From Halosimplex pelagicum (lineage in GTDB: Archaea; Halobacteriota; Halobacteria; Halobacteriales; Haloarculaceae), in contig NZ_CP058909.1 of NCBI RefSeq assembly GCF_013415905.1, positions 682,001 to 746,000 on the forward strand: a stretch of DNA of 64,000 bases. Reading direction: 5' to 3'. The notes under the pieces were generated by a model. The model had not been told where the DNA came from. It searched no databases and worked only from the letters and a program-made list of their open reading frames with translations. Of the stretch, positions 62,389 to 64,000 are shown in pieces. Each line of letters begins with the position of its first letter. Position 1 is the first letter of the stretch. Position numbers and translations under genes: made by a program.

Positions 62389-62778
62389 CTATTTCCGTGA
62401 GACGAGCGCGCTGATGAGGGTTTCGTCCTTGTGAAGCGTCTCGATCTGGTTGGCCGGCCCGATGACGGTCAACTTCTTGGTCTCCTCTTTGCCCATCAGC
62501 CGGCCGAGCAGGCTCGAGTCGTCGGCCTGCGATTTGGGGTAGGTCTCGATCTCGATGCCGTTGAACTCGTCGGGGCTGATCTCGGTCATCGTGACCTCGA
62601 TGAGCCGCGACTCCTCGTCGGGCGTGAGGCCGGCTTCGAGGATGACGATGTTGTTGTCCCGGACGCCATCGAGGATCATCCGGATCTTCTCCATCGTCGT
62701 CTTGCCGTCCATCCGCTCGGCGCTGATCAGGTCGATCTGCACTCCGTCTTCGTCTTCGGGGTGTCGTGCTTCAGCCAT
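62389..62778 (-). CDS. arvB: ArvB/OapB (DUF2073) protein
   Basis: A 129-residue protein of the DUF2073 family (QIDLISAERMDGKTTMEKIR; EAGLTPDEESRLIEVTMTEI; LTVIGPANQIETLHKDETLI), the middle gene of arvABC. It is associated with the ArvA GTPase in Haloferax. A 3-base gap separates it from arvA and a 6-base gap from arvC, so the three should be one transcript. Confidence 0.9.
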   Translation of the reverse strand: MAEARHPEDEDGVQIDLISAERMDGKTTMEKIRMILDGVRDNNIVILEAGLTPDEESRLIEVTMTEISPDEFNGIEIETYPKSQADDSSLLGRLMGKEETKKLTVIGPANQIETLHKDETLISALVSRK

Positions 62779-62781
62779 GAT

Positions 62782-63423
62782 TCACCCGAAGTACTCCGCG
62801 ATCTGGTCGTACACTTCGTCCATGTTGTCACCTTCGAGAGCCGACAGCTCCGTCGTCTCGTGCTGGGGGAACGCGTTGCGGATCCGCTGGACCGACGACT
62901 CGTCCAGGTCGATCTTGTTCGCGAGGATCAGGACGGGGAGGTCCTGACTCTCGATGATCCCGATGAGCATCGTGTTGACCTGGGTGAACGGGTCCTCCGT
63001 CGAGTCGAGCACGTAGATGACCCCGTCGACGTCCTCGCGGAGCCAGTGCATCGCCTCGGCGACGCCCTCCGTCGCCTCCCGGGAGCGACGTACGGCGTCG
63101 TCTTTCTCCATGTCGTGTTCGAGAAACTCCGTGTAGTCAACCTTCGTCGTCACGCCCGGCGTGTCGACGATGTCGATGTTGACCGTCTTGCCGTCGCGCT
63201 CGATCTCGACGTCCTCCTTCCTGCGAGCCCGGCGCGTCTCGTGGGGGACGTGGCTCTCCGGGCCGACCGCGTCGCCGGTCCAGTCCCGGGCGATGCGGTT
63301 GGCGAGCGTCGTCTTCCCCGCGTTCGGCGGGCCGTAGATGCCGATACGTTTCGGATCCTCCTCGGAGAACAGCGTCGATGCTGCCCGCGAAATACTGTCT
63401 TTGAGTTCTGTGAACAGTCCCAT
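62782..63423 (-). CDS. arvA: ArvA/OapA vesiculation GTPase
   Basis: A 213-residue Era/Ras-like small GTPase. G1 IGIYGPPNAGKTTLANRIA, G3 DIVDTPGVTTK, G4 LANKIDLD. The N-terminal amphipathic start (MGLFTELKDSISRAASTLF) could touch membranes. In Haloferax volcanii the ArvA orthologue drives extracellular vesicle formation. ATG at 63423 has AGGAGG 7-12 bases upstream and is preferred to the ATG at 63441. The upstream side faces the putative origin. Confidence 0.93.
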   Translation of the reverse strand: MGLFTELKDSISRAASTLFSEEDPKRIGIYGPPNAGKTTLANRIARDWTGDAVGPESHVPHETRRARRKEDVEIERDGKTVNIDIVDTPGVTTKVDYTEFLEHDMEKDDAVRRSREATEGVAEAMHWLREDVDGVIYVLDSTEDPFTQVNTMLIGIIESQDLPVLILANKIDLDESSVQRIRNAFPQHETTELSALEGDNMDEVYDQIAEYFG

Positions 63424-63800
63424 CCTATCCTCCTGCGCCACAGGGACGCATCTGAGCGAATAAGCCGCTCCGACTCACTTAAGCCTACGTCAGACATATA
63501 TAAATATTTCGACATGATTGCCGGATTTCGGTCGACTCAGCCCCCGTCACCGCAGGTTACGAGCGGACCCGTGAGAACGGTCAGGGAAGGTGGAGGTCGT
63601 GCGGGGAGGAACAGGCGCCGTCCGCGCGATGGGCTGCGTGCGGTGGGCGAACGCGATGAGTCGTACGGCCGGCCGAACGCGATGGAGTCCGTCGGCTCGG
63701 AGACGGGTCGGTGAGTCGAGTCGGTTCTCCCGAAGCCCGACCGAATGTCCCTCGTTCACTCGACCCACCGACGGGAGTTCACTCATCCCCTGTTCACTCA

Positions 63801-63842
63801 CCCCCACCCGCCCAACCCCCACCCCTTCGTTTCGAGTGGAAC
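63801..63842 (-). promoter_or_regulatory. Origin recognition box-like site with G-run
   Basis: On the minus strand CCACTCGAAACGAAGGGGT is followed by a G-rich run (GGGGGTTGGGCGGGTGGGGG). This resembles haloarchaeal ORBs that Orc1/Cdc6 binds, which carry a halophile-specific G-string. Confidence 0.65.
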
Positions 63843-63905
63843 GGCCGAGACCCGTAGGAGTGGTTCGAGCGGGCCCGAAACGTGTCCTCGGATCGGGGTC
63901 AGAAA

Positions 63906-63926
63906 GAAATGCCGCTCAGGCATTTC
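63906..63926. other. Hairpin GAAATGCC / GGCATTTC
   Basis: An 8-bp perfect stem with the loop GCTCA, between the ORB-like site and the A/T-rich end of the window. Confidence 0.5.
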
Positions 63927-64000
63927 GACCTAGTCTAGAATTACTTGCGGTGATTTCGAGATAACTAGCGGACATAGATACTCTACAACTAGACACGAAA

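Larger units (their letters stand above)
63424..64000. other. Geneless origin-proximal region (putative oriC1 edge)
   Basis: 577 bp with no credible coding frame. It contains the arvA promoter area (A/T-rich ATATATAAATATTT at 63497-63510), an ORB-like sequence (63821-63842), a hairpin (63906-63926) and, from about 63927 to the end, an A/T-richer stretch that may be the start of a duplex-unwinding element. Replication-origin function is inferred from the position beside arvA and the ORB. Confidence 0.6.

Noticed and set aside
63590..63964. A 124-residue frame in the origin-proximal region
   Set aside because: Arg/Pro/Ser-rich, without a promoter, and it runs across the ORB-like site and the hairpin.
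1..64000. tRNA or rRNA genes, insertion sequences and prophage
   Set aside because: No T-loop-like GGTTCGAATCC in a cloverleaf context, no rRNA stretch and no transposase or integrase motif were seen by eye. A covariance-model scan would be decisive.

Overview
The window is chromosomal DNA of a halophilic archaeon (class Halobacteria). The evidence is very high GC, strongly acidic proteins, haloarchaea-specific families (HalOD1, HTH_10/Bat-type regulators, amphi-Trp, ArvB/ArvC) and mostly leaderless genes, with a TATA-like box about 25-32 bases before the start codon. The style of the intergenic repeats suggests the Haloarcula family, but the genus cannot be fixed from sequence alone. No rRNA, tRNA, CRISPR array, transposase or prophage was seen.

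Layout. 0-5 kb: a truncated chemotaxis transducer, a halophilic 2Fe-2S ferredoxin, a PiT phosphate permease and a HemAT-type oxygen-sensing transducer. 5-15 kb: hisA, a TrmB-like regulator divergent from an MFS transporter, hisB with an ACT-domain protein and a small ferredoxin, a YigZ-like protein, a CNNM/CorC membrane protein, a pilin-like protein, a VOC protein and a methyltransferase. 15-22 kb: a signalling island with an 1841-residue LOV/PAS/GAF/HTH_10 protein, a lone HalOD1 protein and a REC-PAS protein. 22-31 kb: ahcY, a Vms1-like release factor, a 260-bp four-armed palindromic element, and metabolic genes. 31-46 kb: an S2P protease, YciF, sugar-type oxidoreductases, gpmI, a Nudix protein, nurA, a CinA-like protein, hemB and a histidine kinase.

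46-52 kb: two tandem amt-glnK-lrp modules, each behind the same promoter architecture. This looks like a complete, duplicated ammonium uptake and sensing system: Amt carries ammonium, GlnK gates it, and the Lrp/AsnC protein is a likely local regulator. 52-61 kb: CBS protein plus glycyl-tRNA synthetase, a dolichol-kinase-like protein, hef, a redoxin, a zinc-ribbon protein and mdh. 61-64 kb: the arvC-arvB-arvA operon (archaeal vesiculation GTPase system), followed by a geneless 577 bp holding an origin-recognition-box-like site with a G-run. In haloarchaea this operon lies beside the main replication origin, so the right end of the window is probably entering oriC1.

The least explained content is intergenic. 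Two copies (29.65-30.10 kb and 40.95-41.37 kb) of a roughly 420-450-bp element combine hairpins with exact 57-bp tandem repeats, and there is one cruciform element at 24.5 kb. These, the duplicated amt promoters, the LOV domain and the origin-proximal end are the parts most worth a second look.
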